DNA from: Kitasatospora aureofaciens
GTDB lineage: Bacteria > Actinomycetota > Actinomycetes > Streptomycetales > Streptomycetaceae
Reading direction: 5' to 3'
Assembly (NCBI RefSeq): GCF_019192735.1
Contig: NZ_JAHTKP010000041.1
Coordinates: forward strand, 1 to 64,000
Length of the DNA: 64,000 nt
Shown: positions 56,309-64,000 of the stretch, piece after piece
Layout: every line of letters begins with the position of its first letter
Numbering within the stretch: position 1 is the first letter of the stretch
The notes under the pieces: generated by a model
Told to the model about the DNA's origin: nothing
Databases searched by the model: none
Seen by the model: only the letters and a program-made list of their open reading frames with translations
Translations under genes and position numbers: made by a program

Positions 56309-57337
56309 ATGCCCCAGACTCCCGCCGACCCGCCCGGCCTGGACCTGGGCCGCCTCCGCGCCCACCTGGACCGCGAGCTGCCCGGCGCTGTCCAGGGTTC
56401 GCTGCGGGCCGACCTGATCGAGGGCGGGCGCTCCAACCTCACGTACATCCTCACCGACGGCGCCGCCCGCTGGGTGCTGCGCCGCCCCCCGCTCGGGCAC
56501 GTCCTCGCCACTGCCCATGACATGGGCCGCGAGCACCGCGTCATGACCGCGCTGCGCGACACCGGCGTGCCCGTCCCGCGCACCCTGCTGCTCGACCCCG
56601 CTACGGACGTGCTCGGCGCGCCCTGGTACCTCATGGAGTATGTGTCCGGCACCGCGCACCGGGACGCCGCGACCCTCGCCGCCCTCGGTGAGCAGCGCGT
56701 CCAGGCACTCGGCCGGCGGCTGGTCGACACCTTGGCCGACCTGCACCGGATCGACCCGGCAGAAGTGGGCCTGGCGGACTTCGGCCACCCGGAGGGCTAC
56801 CTGGAGCGCCAGCTGCGCCGCTGGTCCACCCAACTCGCCGCCTCTCGCAGCCGCGAGCTGCCCGAGGTGGACCGGCTGCACGCCCTGCTTGCCGAGCGGC
56901 TGCCCGCCTCCCCGGCGCCCGCGCTGGTGCACGGTGACTACCGGCTGGACAACGTGCTCGTCGGCGAGGACGACGCGATCACCGCCGTGCTGGACTGGGA
57001 GATGTCCACCCTCGGCGATCCGCTCACCGATGTCGGCCTGCTGGTGATGTACGCCGAGGTCGCCGGCATCGGCGGCGGCATCATCCCTTCCGCCATGACC
57101 GCCCCCGGCTTTCCGAGGCCAGACGAACTGGTCTCGTACTACGCCGAGTTGACCGGCCGGCAAGCAGCAGACCTGGACTGGTACGTCGCGTTCGCCGCCT
57201 TCAAGCTCGCCGCCGTCGCCGAAGGCATCCACTACCGCTACCAGCAGGGCTGCACCCTGGGCGCAGGCTTCGAACGGGCCGGCGAGATGGCCCCGATCCT
57301 CGCCCGGTACGGCCTGGCCACGCTGAAGGAGAACTGA
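56309..57337 (+). CDS. phosphotransferase family protein (ACAD10/APH-like)
   Basis: A 342-residue kinase-fold protein. It has IEGGRSNLTYILTDGAARWV (nucleotide loop), catalytic LVHGDYRLDNVLV and AVLDWEMSTLGDPLTD. This subfamily lies next to acyl-CoA dehydrogenases in actinobacteria and resembles the N-terminal domain of human ACAD10, which phosphorylates 4-hydroxyacyl-CoA substrates on the way to beta-oxidation. Here it overlaps the acyl-CoA dehydrogenase gene by one base. It is under the shared operator. Confidence 0.9.
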   Translation: MPQTPADPPGLDLGRLRAHLDRELPGAVQGSLRADLIEGGRSNLTYILTDGAARWVLRRPPLGHVLATAHDMGREHRVMTALRDTGVPVPRTLLLDPATDVLGAPWYLMEYVSGTAHRDAATLAALGEQRVQALGRRLVDTLADLHRIDPAEVGLADFGHPEGYLERQLRRWSTQLAASRSRELPEVDRLHALLAERLPASPAPALVHGDYRLDNVLVGEDDAITAVLDWEMSTLGDPLTDVGLLVMYAEVAGIGGGIIPSAMTAPGFPRPDELVSYYAELTGRQAADLDWYVAFAAFKLAAVAEGIHYRYQQGCTLGAGFERAGEMAPILARYGLATLKEN

Positions 57338-58566
57338 TGGACTTCGCCTACGACGCCCGGACGAACGACCTGCGCGAGCAGCTGCTCGCCTTCATGGACC
57401 AGCATGTCCACCCCGCCGAACCCGTCCTGGAGGAGCAGCTCGCCGACCCGGCCCGCCCGGCCTGGAGCGTCCCGCCGGTCGTCGCCGAACTCCAGGCCGA
57501 GGCCCGCAAGTTGGGCCTCTGGAATCTCTTCTTTACAGACAAGCACAGCATGCCGGGTGAGCACGGCGCCGGCCTCACCAACCTGCAGTACGCCCCGCTC
57601 GCCGAAATCACCGGCCGCAGCCCCCAGTTGGCCCCGCCCGCGCTCAACTGCGCGGCCCCCGACACCGGCAACATGGAACTGCTCGCCCAGTTCGGCACCC
57701 CCGAGCAGCGCGAACGCTGGCTGCGCCCGCTGCTCGACGCCGAGATCCGCTCCGCCTTCGCGATGACCGAGCCCGAGGTCGCCTCCTCCGACGCCACCAA
57801 CATCGCCACCCGGATCGAGCGCGACGGCGACGAGTACGTGGTCAACGGCCGCAAGTGGTACATCACCGGCGCGATGAACCCGCAGTGCCGGATCCTCATC
57901 GTCATGGGCAAGACCGACCCCGGCGCCGCCCCGCACCGGCAGCAGAGCATGATCCTCGTCCCGCGCGACACCCCCGGCGTCACCGTCCGGCGCGGCATGA
58001 AGGTGTTCGGCTACGACGACGCCGACCACGGCGGCCACGCCGAGGTGCTGTTCGAGAACGTCCGCGTCCCCGCCGGGAACCTGATCGGCGAGGAGGGCGC
58101 CGGCTTCGCCATCGCCCAGGCCCGGCTCGGCCCCGGCCGGATCCACCACTGCATGCGCGCCATCGGCGTCGCCGAGCGCGCGCTGGAGCTGATGTGCCGG
58201 CGGGTGGGCGAGCGGGTCGCCTTCGGCCGACCGCTCGCCGAGCAGGGCGTCGTGCAGGACTGGATCGCCGAATCCCGCGTCCGCATCGAGCAGTTGAGGC
58301 TCCTCGTGCTCAAGACCGCCTGGCTGATGGACACCGTCGGCAACCGCGGCGCGCACACCGAGATCCAGGCCATCAAGATCGCCACCCCACGCACCGTCGA
58401 GTGGATCCTCGACAAGGCCGTCCAGGCCCACGGCGCCGCCGGCGTCAGCCAGGACACCCCGCTCGCCCAGCTCTGGGCCGGCAACCGCACCCTGCGGCTG
58501 GCCGACGGGCCGGACGAAGTGCACAAGCGCTCGCTGGCGCGCCGCGAGCTGAAGAAGTACAGCTGA
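57337..58566 (+). CDS. acyl-CoA dehydrogenase (FadE/ACAD11-like)
   Basis: A 409-residue flavoprotein. Signatures are FAMTEPEVASSDATNIAT and GRKWYITGAM (FAD/substrate regions), FGRPLAEQGVVQDWIAESRV and the C-terminal VQAHGAAGVSQDTPLA with LRLADGPDEVHKRSLAR. It matches the ACAD10/11-type acyl-CoA dehydrogenase, coupled to the phosphotransferase. Together they would allow degradation of 4-hydroxylated fatty acids by phosphorylation, elimination and beta-oxidation; this assignment is by family analogy. Confidence 0.92.
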   Translation: MDFAYDARTNDLREQLLAFMDQHVHPAEPVLEEQLADPARPAWSVPPVVAELQAEARKLGLWNLFFTDKHSMPGEHGAGLTNLQYAPLAEITGRSPQLAPPALNCAAPDTGNMELLAQFGTPEQRERWLRPLLDAEIRSAFAMTEPEVASSDATNIATRIERDGDEYVVNGRKWYITGAMNPQCRILIVMGKTDPGAAPHRQQSMILVPRDTPGVTVRRGMKVFGYDDADHGGHAEVLFENVRVPAGNLIGEEGAGFAIAQARLGPGRIHHCMRAIGVAERALELMCRRVGERVAFGRPLAEQGVVQDWIAESRVRIEQLRLLVLKTAWLMDTVGNRGAHTEIQAIKIATPRTVEWILDKAVQAHGAAGVSQDTPLAQLWAGNRTLRLADGPDEVHKRSLARRELKKYS

Positions 58567-58575
58567 CCCCAGGGA

Positions 58576-58621
58576 CGTCATACCGGGGTACTACTGGGTG
58601 ACTTGGCACCCCGGTATGACG
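58576..58621 (+). terminator. inverted repeat after the acyl-CoA dehydrogenase gene
   Basis: Exact 14-bp arms CGTCATACCGGGGT and ACCCCGGTATGACG with an 18-nt loop, starting 10 nt after the stop. The A/T content of the arms is unusual for a terminator, so it could also be a regulator site for the following gene. Confidence 0.6.
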
Positions 58622-58656
58622 GCTTCGGCCCCTCCTCGCCCGTACCGTCCCTCGTA

Positions 58657-58692
58657 CCGGAACCGAACCCGGAACCGAACCCGGAACCGAAC
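58657..58692 (+). repeat. three perfect 12-bp tandem repeats in the leader of the secreted hydrolase gene
   Basis: CCGGAACCGAAC is repeated three times without a gap (58657, 58669, 58681), ending immediately before the ribosome-binding site GAGGAGGAA and 14 nt before ATG 58707. A regulatory or slippage-prone leader is possible. Confidence 0.8.
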
Positions 58693-58706
58693 GAGGAGGA
58701 ACGGCG

Positions 58707-59978
58707 ATGAGCAGGCGCGGACGGGCCGTGGCGGCGGTGCTGCTGGCGGCGACGGCGACGTTGGGCGTGGTCGGAGCACCGGGCGCGGTGGCGGCACCAG
58801 GGCAGGGCACCGAGCAGCAGGCACAGGCCTGGCTGCCGCAGCCCACCGGGCCCTACCCGGTCGGCACGACGTCCCTGCAGCTCACCGACGACTGCCGGGA
58901 CGACCCGTGGAAGCCCGGGCAGCACCGCAAGCTGATGATCAGCTTCTGGTACCCGACCGCCCGACCCGCCACCGGCTCCGACCGCGCGCCGTACATGGTG
59001 CCCGCCGCCGCCGACCACTTCGGCAGCGCCGGGAGCGTCGGCCAGGGCGACTACGGCTTCGAGCCCGGCCGCACGGACTGGGCCGGCATCCGCGCCCACG
59101 CCCGCGCCGACGCGCCCGCCCTCCCCGGCGGCAAGCGGCCCGTCGTGCTGTACTCGGCGGGCTTCGGCGACCCGCGCACGTGGGGCACCGGCCTGGTCGA
59201 GGACCTGGCCTCGCGCGGCTACGTCGTCGTCACCGTCGACCACACCTACGACGCCTCCGAGGTGGCCTTCCCCGACGGCGACCTCGCCACCTCCGTCTTT
59301 CCCGCGCTGATGGCCCAGCCCGGACTCGACCTCGGCGCCGTCCTGCGCAAGACGCTGCAGACCAGGGTCGACGACACCCGCTTCGTGCTGGACCGGCTGG
59401 GCGGGCTGCGCCACGACGAGCGGCTGCCGGCCGGCCTCGCCGCCTCGCTCGACCTCGACCGGATCGGCATGGTGGGCCACTCCGGGGGCGGTTCCGCCGC
59501 GCTCCAGACCATGCACGACGACCCCCGCCTCAAGGTCGGCGTCAACCTCGACGGCCAACTGCACTTCCCCGGCCCGGACGGCACCGGCGTCCACCTGACC
59601 ACCGTCGCCGAGGACGGCCTGAACCGGCCGTTCCTCCTCATGGGCACCCAGAACCCCGACTCCGGCGGCTACCACCAGCAGCCCGGCTGGGACGCCCTGT
59701 GGCAGCACAGCACCGGCTGGCACGCCGACGTCACCCTCACCGGCTCCCGCCACAGCTCCTACACCGATGCGCAGTCCCTGCTGCCCCAGCTCGCCCGCCA
59801 GGGTGCGATCAGCCAGGCGAAGCTGAGCGACGACGTCGGCGACGTCCGCCCCGACCGCGCGGTGCTCGCCACCCGCTCGTACGTCGCGTCGTTCTTCGAC
59901 CGCTGGCTGCGCGGCCACGACGACCACCTCCTGGACGGCCCGTCGCCGCGCTTCCCCGAGATGGTGTACGAGCGTTAG
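58707..59978 (+). CDS. secreted alpha/beta hydrolase (PAF-acetylhydrolase/lipase-like)
   Basis: A 423-residue secreted hydrolase. The signal peptide is RAVAAVLLAATATLGVVGAPG; the nucleophile Ser is in IGMVGHSGGGSAAL; the oxyanion region is VVLYSAGFGDPRTWGTGLVE; GTQNPDSGG and the His in GSRHSSYTD complete the triad region. It resembles Streptomyces PAF-AH-type lipases. Substrates are probably short acyl esters or phospholipids. It converges with the HxlR gene, overlapping by 4 nt. Confidence 0.87.
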   Translation: MSRRGRAVAAVLLAATATLGVVGAPGAVAAPGQGTEQQAQAWLPQPTGPYPVGTTSLQLTDDCRDDPWKPGQHRKLMISFWYPTARPATGSDRAPYMVPAAADHFGSAGSVGQGDYGFEPGRTDWAGIRAHARADAPALPGGKRPVVLYSAGFGDPRTWGTGLVEDLASRGYVVVTVDHTYDASEVAFPDGDLATSVFPALMAQPGLDLGAVLRKTLQTRVDDTRFVLDRLGGLRHDERLPAGLAASLDLDRIGMVGHSGGGSAALQTMHDDPRLKVGVNLDGQLHFPGPDGTGVHLTTVAEDGLNRPFLLMGTQNPDSGGYHQQPGWDALWQHSTGWHADVTLTGSRHSSYTDAQSLLPQLARQGAISQAKLSDDVGDVRPDRAVLATRSYVASFFDRWLRGHDDHLLDGPSPRFPEMVYER

Positions 59979-60388
59979 CGGATCTCCGAGCCCGGGTTGG
60001 CCTCGTCCCAGGCCTCCCGCGACGTGACGATCGCGTCGTGGTGGTCGTAGGACCAGTCCGCCATCGCCCGGACCAGGTGGGTCAGGCTGTGCCCGAGCGC
60101 CGTCAGCTCGTACTCCACCTGGGGCGGGACCGTCGGGTGGACCGTCCGCGACACCATCCCGTCGCGTTCCAGGCGGCGCACCGTCAGCGTCAGCATCCGC
60201 TGCGAGATGCCCGGCAGCGCCCGCTGCAGCTCGCGGAACCGCCGTACGCCCTGGGCGAGTTCGACGACGGTGAGGACCGACCACTTGTCGCCGAGCCGGT
60301 CCAGCAGGTCGCGGATGCCGCAGTCCACGCCGTCCTCGCACCAGACCACGGGACGGGGGGCGGTTACCGCGGTGTGCCCTACGGACAT
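59975..60388 (-). CDS. HxlR-family transcriptional regulator
   Basis: A 137-residue winged-helix regulator. The HxlR pattern is complete: CGIRDLLDRLGDKWSVLTVV, RRFRELQRALPGISQRMLTL with TVRRLERDGMVSRTVHPTVP. A Cys pair near the N-terminus (CEDGVDCG) could sense electrophiles or oxidation, as in other HxlR proteins. It is divergent from the NmrA-like gene (84 bp between), which is its likely target. Confidence 0.92.
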   Translation of the reverse strand: MSVGHTAVTAPRPVVWCEDGVDCGIRDLLDRLGDKWSVLTVVELAQGVRRFRELQRALPGISQRMLTLTVRRLERDGMVSRTVHPTVPPQVEYELTALGHSLTHLVRAMADWSYDHHDAIVTSREAWDEANPGSEIR

Positions 60389-60471
60389 GGAAGTGCCTCC
60401 TTACGCCGGACGACCAGGCTATCGAGGATGGTCGCGAAGCCAACGGCCGATCATCCCCTGGAGGAACACCC

Positions 60472-61290
60472 ATGCTGCTCGTCACCGGTGTCACCGGAGC
60501 CCTCGGCAGGCTCGTCCTGGAGCGCCTGCGCGGGCGGGAGGACGTCGTCGCCGGCAGCCGCACCCCCGAGACCGTGCCGGACGGCGTCCCCGCCCGGCTC
60601 GTCGACTTCGACCGGCCGGAGACGCTGCCCGCCGCGTTCGCCGGCGTCCGCACCCTGCTGCTGATCTCGGCCGGCGCCGCCGAGGACGACGTCGTGGTCG
60701 CCCGGCACGGCGCGGCGATCGCGGCGGCGGAGCGGGCGGGCGTCGAGCACGTCGTCTACACCAGCCTGTCCGGCGACGGCGACCACCTGCCCTACGCGCT
60801 CGCGCACCGCTGGACGGAACGGCGCCTGCGCGAGTCCGGGAGCCTGCGCTGGACGGTGCTGCGCAACGGGCTCTACGCCGAGTTCCTGGCGGCGATCGCC
60901 GCGCCGGACGCGGACGGGGTGATCACCGCGCCGCTCGGCGAGGGCGGCCTGGCGGCGGTGGCCCGGGCGGACCTGGCGGAGGTGGCGGTCACCGTCGCCC
61001 TGGCGCCTGCCGAACACGCGGGAAGGACCTACGAGTTGGTGGGCGAGCGGGCGGTGGGCGGCGCGGACATCGCGGCGGCGACAGGCGCCGAGTACCGCCC
61101 CGCCGCCCTCGCCGGGACGAGGGCGGCGGTGGCGGCCTCGGACGCGCTGGACTTCCAGGTGCCGATGGTGGTGGGCACCTACTCGGCGATCGCCCACGGC
61201 TTCCTGGCCGGCCCGGGCGGCCCGGGCGACCTCGCGGCCCTCCTCGGCCGCCCGCCCCGCCCGGCCCTGGACGTCATCGCCGGTCGTTAG
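60472..61290 (+). CDS. NmrA-like NAD(P)H-binding protein (QorB-type quinone reductase)
   Basis: A 272-residue atypical SDR. The N-terminal glycine motif is LLVTGVTGALGRLVLERLRG; HVVYTSLSGDGDHLPYALAH and WTVLRNGLYAEFLAAI are typical of QorB-like NAD(P)H:quinone oxidoreductases. It pairs with a divergent HxlR regulator, a common arrangement for quinone or electrophile response. Its stop codon is embedded in a 20-bp perfect inverted repeat. Confidence 0.9.
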   Translation: MLLVTGVTGALGRLVLERLRGREDVVAGSRTPETVPDGVPARLVDFDRPETLPAAFAGVRTLLLISAGAAEDDVVVARHGAAIAAAERAGVEHVVYTSLSGDGDHLPYALAHRWTERRLRESGSLRWTVLRNGLYAEFLAAIAAPDADGVITAPLGEGGLAAVARADLAEVAVTVALAPAEHAGRTYELVGERAVGGADIAAATGAEYRPAALAGTRAAVAASDALDFQVPMVVGTYSAIAHGFLAGPGGPGDLAALLGRPPRPALDVIAGR

Positions 61291-61340
61291 GGCGTGTCTG
61301 ACAATTCCCGTCTAGCGCGCGAATTGTCAGACACGCCCTA
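61288..61340. terminator. 20-bp perfect inverted repeat spanning two convergent stop codons
   Basis: TAGGGCGTGTCTGACAATTC (61288-61307) and its exact reverse complement (61321-61340) flank a 13-nt loop. The outermost TAG of each arm is the stop codon of the plus-strand NmrA gene and of the minus-strand oxidoreductase gene. The GGGCGTGTCTGACAATT sequence is, from memory, a dispersed element in Streptomyces genomes. It would terminate both transcripts. Confidence 0.85.
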
Positions 61341-62309
61341 ATCCCCGAGGACGACCAGCCGCCCCACGCTCAGCCCGTCGGCGACGCGCTGGACGGCGTC
61401 GGGGGCGGCGGCGAGGGGGACGCGGGCGCTCACCAGGGGACGGACGACACCGGCCTCGGCGAGCTTGGTCAGCTCCTCATGGGCGGCCTGGACGGCCTGC
61501 GGGGCACGGGTGTTGTAGAGGCCCCAGTGCAGGCCGAGGATGGCGTAGTTCTTCACCAGGGCGTGGTTGAGCGCGGGGGCCGGGATCTGGCCGGCGGCGA
61601 AGCCGACCACCACGATCCGGCCCTCGAAGGCTACGCAGCGGGTGGAGCCGGTGTAGGCGTCGCCGCCGACCGGGTCGAAGACGACGTCGGCGCCGCGCCC
61701 GCCGGTGGCCTCCTTCACGGTGGCGACGAAGTCCTCGGCCGTCCGGTCCACCACGAGGTCGGCGCCGAGCGCCCGGGCCGTCTCCGCCTTGGCCGGGCCG
61801 CCGACCACGGCGATCACCCGCGCCCCGGCGGCCCGGCCGAGCTGGACCGCCGCGCTGCCGACCCCGCCCGCTGCCGCGTGCACCAGCAGCGTCTCGTCGG
61901 CCCGCAGCCGGGCGCGGCGGTGCAGGGCGAACCACGCGGTCTGGTAGCCGATGTGCAGCGCGCTCGCCTCGGCGTCGTCCAGCGCCTCGGGAGCCGGGAA
62001 CGCGGCGGAGGCGTCCAGCAGCGCGTACTCGGCGAAGGCGCCGTGCGGCAGCACAGGGTTGCCGATGAGCCGCTCGCCGCGCCGGGCGCCGTCCACCACC
62101 TCGCCGCACAGCTCCACGCCGGGCGTGAACGGCAGCGGCGGGCGCACCTGGTACTGGCCGCGCACCATCAGCGCGTCCGGGAAGTTGACGGCGGCGGCCC
62201 GCACCCGGACCAGCAGTTGCCCCGGCCCGGCCACCGGCCGCGCCACGTCCTCGGCGAGCCGCATCACCTCGCGCGGCTCGCCGAGCTCGCTCACCTGCCA
62301 GGCCCTCAC
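61338..62309 (-). CDS. quinone oxidoreductase/zinc-independent MDR (NADPH-dependent)
   Basis: A 323-residue medium-chain reductase without zinc ligands. The N-terminal domain has VRAAAVNFPDALMVRGQYQV and PFTPGVELCGEVVD; the Rossmann part is VHAAAGGVGSAAVQLGRAAG; the signature ends DVVFDPVGGDAYTGS. Such proteins reduce enoyl or quinone groups with NADPH. GTG 62309 overlaps the SDR stop (GTGA), making it the third gene of an operon under the shared operator. Confidence 0.92.
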   Translation of the reverse strand: MRAWQVSELGEPREVMRLAEDVARPVAGPGQLLVRVRAAAVNFPDALMVRGQYQVRPPLPFTPGVELCGEVVDGARRGERLIGNPVLPHGAFAEYALLDASAAFPAPEALDDAEASALHIGYQTAWFALHRRARLRADETLLVHAAAGGVGSAAVQLGRAAGARVIAVVGGPAKAETARALGADLVVDRTAEDFVATVKEATGGRGADVVFDPVGGDAYTGSTRCVAFEGRIVVVGFAAGQIPAPALNHALVKNYAILGLHWGLYNTRAPQAVQAAHEELTKLAEAGVVRPLVSARVPLAAAPDAVQRVADGLSVGRLVVLGD

Positions 62310-63121
62310 AGCGTGTTGCTCCTTTCAAGTCCCTGCTGGAGCCGGTTCATCCCGGCGAGCCAGCGGTCCGGTTCGGTGGCGCGGACGCGGTAGTACTCGG
62401 CCACCTCGGGGTGCGGCAGGATCAGGAAGCGGTCCTCGCGGAGCCCGGCGAGGGTGGCCTCGGCGACGTCCTCGGCGTCCAGGGCGGTCGGCGCCAGCAG
62501 GGCCTCGCCGACGGCGCCGGTGGCGGCGAGCATGTCGGTGCGCACGCCCTGCGGGCAGAGCGCGTGGACCCGGACGCCGCGGTGGCGGTACGTCGCGGAG
62601 AGCCATTCGGCGAAGGCGAGCGCGCCGTGCTTGGTGACGGCGTACGGGGCCGAGCCGAGCATGCTGAGCAGCCCGGCGGCGGAGACGGTGGCGAGGAAGC
62701 GCCCGTGGCCGCGCTCCAGCCAGTGGGGGAGGAGCAGGTCGGCGGCCCGGACGTGGGCGAGCACGTTGACCTCCCAGGCGCTCGCCCAGGCGGCGGCGGG
62801 TGCGTCGGTGCCGCCGACGGGGGCGACGCCCGCGTTGGCGCACCAGATGTCGATGTCGCCGAGCGCCTCCCGGGCCTGCCCGACGAGGGCGGCGAGCCCC
62901 TCGGCGGAGGCGGCGTCCCCGGGCAGGGCCGTCCCGTCGATCTCGGCGGCGACGGCGTGGGCGGCCTCGCCGTCCAGGTCGTTGACCACCACCCGGGCAC
63001 CGGCCGCGGCGAAGGCCCGGGCCAGCGCGGCGCCGATGCCCCGCCCGGCGCCGGTCACGACCACGCCCTGACCGGCGAAGTCCCCGGTCACCATGACGCC
63101 CTGACCACCGGAGTCGGTCAC
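62306..63121 (-). CDS. SDR-family oxidoreductase
   Basis: A 271-residue short-chain dehydrogenase. It has VVVTGAGRGIGAALARAFAA, CANAGVAPVG (A instead of N in NNAG), the catalytic Ser in TVSAAGLLSML and YAVTKHG, and a C-terminal extension. GTG 63121 overlaps the preceding SDR stop (GTGA) and is preferred to the ATG at 63094 for that reason. The three genes downstream of the 63920 operator probably oxidise hydroxyacyl intermediates. Confidence 0.9.
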   Translation of the reverse strand: MTDSGGQGVMVTGDFAGQGVVVTGAGRGIGAALARAFAAAGARVVVNDLDGEAAHAVAAEIDGTALPGDAASAEGLAALVGQAREALGDIDIWCANAGVAPVGGTDAPAAAWASAWEVNVLAHVRAADLLLPHWLERGHGRFLATVSAAGLLSMLGSAPYAVTKHGALAFAEWLSATYRHRGVRVHALCPQGVRTDMLAATGAVGEALLAPTALDAEDVAEATLAGLREDRFLILPHPEVAEYYRVRATEPDRWLAGMNRLQQGLERSNTL

Positions 63122-63876
63122 ATCCCACCGCCGAGCGTCACGCCGCCGTCCAGGACCAGGGTCTGCCCGGTGATCCACTCGGCGTCGGGGGAGAGCAGGA
63201 AGGCGACGGCGCCGGCGATGTCCTCGGGGACGCCGAGCCGGCCCAGCGGGTACTTGGCGGCGACCTTCTCCTCGCGGCCCTCGAAGAGCGCCTCGGCGAA
63301 CTTGGTCTTGACGATGGCCGGGGCGACGGCGTTGACCCGGATGCCCTGGGGGCCCAGCTCGGCGCCGAGTTCGGTGGTGAGCCGGATCAGCGCGGCCTTG
63401 CTGACGCCGTACATGCCGATGCCGAGCGAGGCCCGGATGCCGGCCACGGAGGCGACGTTGACGATCGAGCCGCCGTGCTCGCCCATCCAGGCGGCGTGCA
63501 CCCGGCGGGTCCAGGCGAGCGGGGCCAGCACGTTGACGGCGAGGATCTTGGCGGCGGCCTCCTCGTCGGTGGTCAGCACCGGGCCGTAGATCGGGTTGAT
63601 CCCGGTGTTGTTGACCAGGTGGTCGAGCCGTCCGAAGGCCTCCAGGGTGCGGGCGATTGCCTCTTCCTGGTGGGCCGGGTCGTCCGACTTGCCGGCGACG
63701 GCGATCGCGCTGTCCGGCCCGCCCAGCTCGCGGACGGCCTCGGCGAGCGGTTCGGGGGTGCGGGCGGTCAGGCAGACCTTCGCCCCGCGGGCGACCAGCT
63801 CGCGGGCGATCCCGAGGCCGATGCCCCGGCTCGATCCGGTGACGACGGCCACCCGGCCCTTGAAGGAGTGCACCAC
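63118..63876 (-). CDS. SDR-family oxidoreductase (FabG-like 3-oxoacyl reductase)
   Basis: A 252-residue classical SDR. It has VAVVTGSSRGIGLGIARELV, LVNNTGINPIYG, the catalytic Ser in VNVASVAGIRAS, YGVSKAALIRL and the C-terminal WITGQTLVLDGGVTLGGG. GTG 63876 is the first gene of the minus-strand operon. In actinobacteria, FabG-type genes with this neighbourhood act in beta-oxidation of unusual fatty acids or steroid side chains. Confidence 0.92.
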   Translation of the reverse strand: MVHSFKGRVAVVTGSSRGIGLGIARELVARGAKVCLTARTPEPLAEAVRELGGPDSAIAVAGKSDDPAHQEEAIARTLEAFGRLDHLVNNTGINPIYGPVLTTDEEAAAKILAVNVLAPLAWTRRVHAAWMGEHGGSIVNVASVAGIRASLGIGMYGVSKAALIRLTTELGAELGPQGIRVNAVAPAIVKTKFAEALFEGREEKVAAKYPLGRLGVPEDIAGAVAFLLSPDAEWITGQTLVLDGGVTLGGGM

Positions 63877-63919
63877 GGAGGGTCCTGCCTTTCGCGCGAG
63901 GATCTCTGGTTACGGCTGC

Positions 63920-63965
63920 TGACTAAGCGCTTGCTCAGCATGGTGTCGGTGCGGGAGCCTGTCAA
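63920..63965 (-). promoter_or_regulatory. promoter with KstR2-like operator for the SDR operon
   Basis: On the minus strand, -35 TTGACA (63965-63960) is followed after 20 bp by GCTGAGCAAGCGCTTAGTCA (63939-63920). This matches the 56261-56280 operator at 19 of 20 positions, with the same -35 arrangement. The SDR start is 44 nt further downstream. Confidence 0.75.
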
Positions 63966-64000
63966 CAGCCGGTTCGCGGCCGCCGGGCGGTCGGCACGAA

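Noticed and set aside
1..64000. tRNA or rRNA genes
   Set aside because: I found no cloverleaf with a T-arm GGTTCRA signature or rRNA-like segment by eye; a covariance-model search would settle it.

Overview
The window is very GC-rich, with a strong G/C bias at third codon positions, many GTG and TTG starts and ATGA/GTGA gene overlaps. It carries lineage markers such as the DUF6230-DUF6114 pair, the HTH/DUF5753-DUF397 pair, LCMT-type methyltransferases and PPOX/F420-type flavoproteins. This points to a Streptomyces/Kitasatospora-type actinomycete chromosome. There are no rRNA or tRNA genes, no CRISPR array and no recognisable prophage.

Layout. 1-3.6 kb: the edge of an IS5-type transposase gene, an AI-2E family exporter, a 5'-truncated virginiamycin-B-lyase-like remnant, an orphan NarL-type response regulator and a PaaI-type thioesterase. 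3.6-15.6 kb (minus strand): a compact ten-gene operon that looks like a small NRPS-like biosynthetic cluster. It encodes a free-standing adenylation domain, a free-standing carrier protein, a MAO-type flavin amine oxidase, a class I AMP-forming ligase, a lysine 2,3-aminomutase-type radical SAM enzyme, an ATP-grasp ligase, two PaaK-like ligases, an MFS exporter and an SDR. The aminomutase keeps the lysine-binding aspartates. The adenylation pocket, aligned by hand, has two acidic residues suited to a basic amino acid. Together these suggest beta-lysine is made, loaded on the carrier and oxidised or acylated. There is no condensation or thioesterase domain, and I do not recognise the product. 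16-18 kb: a universal stress protein followed directly by an IS200/IS605-like element with an internally deleted tnpB and a divergent ribbon-helix-helix gene. 18.1-21.1 kb: a copper-handling operon. 21.2-27.5 kb: a lipoprotein, a NYN-domain protein, a PPOX flavoprotein, a D,D-carboxypeptidase, a two-gene DUF6424-like/cytoplasmic subtilase module and several gene fragments. 28-31.4 kb: a large secreted S8-type peptidase with non-canonical catalytic residues. 31.6-46 kb: epoxide hydrolase, MoxR/VWA pair, secreted protein, TetR-DUF6230-DUF6114, alcohol dehydrogenase with a divergent HTH regulator, SELENBP1-like protein, hydrolase, methyltransferases and DedA. 46-56.2 kb: accessory-looking stretch with two divergent HTH regulator loci, each facing a small resolvase-fold protein, plus GNAT pairs, an ion-channel-like protein and a repeat-rich secreted protein. 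56.2-64 kb: a phosphotransferase/acyl-CoA dehydrogenase operon and a distant SDR-SDR-quinone oxidoreductase operon that share an almost identical 20-bp operator, so they are probably one fatty-acid or steroid/terpenoid degradation regulon. Between them lie a secreted hydrolase and a divergent HxlR/NmrA pair.

Two themes recur: translational coupling by 4-bp overlaps in nearly every operon, and short gene relics between intact genes. Functional calls rest on motif reading by eye, not on database searches.
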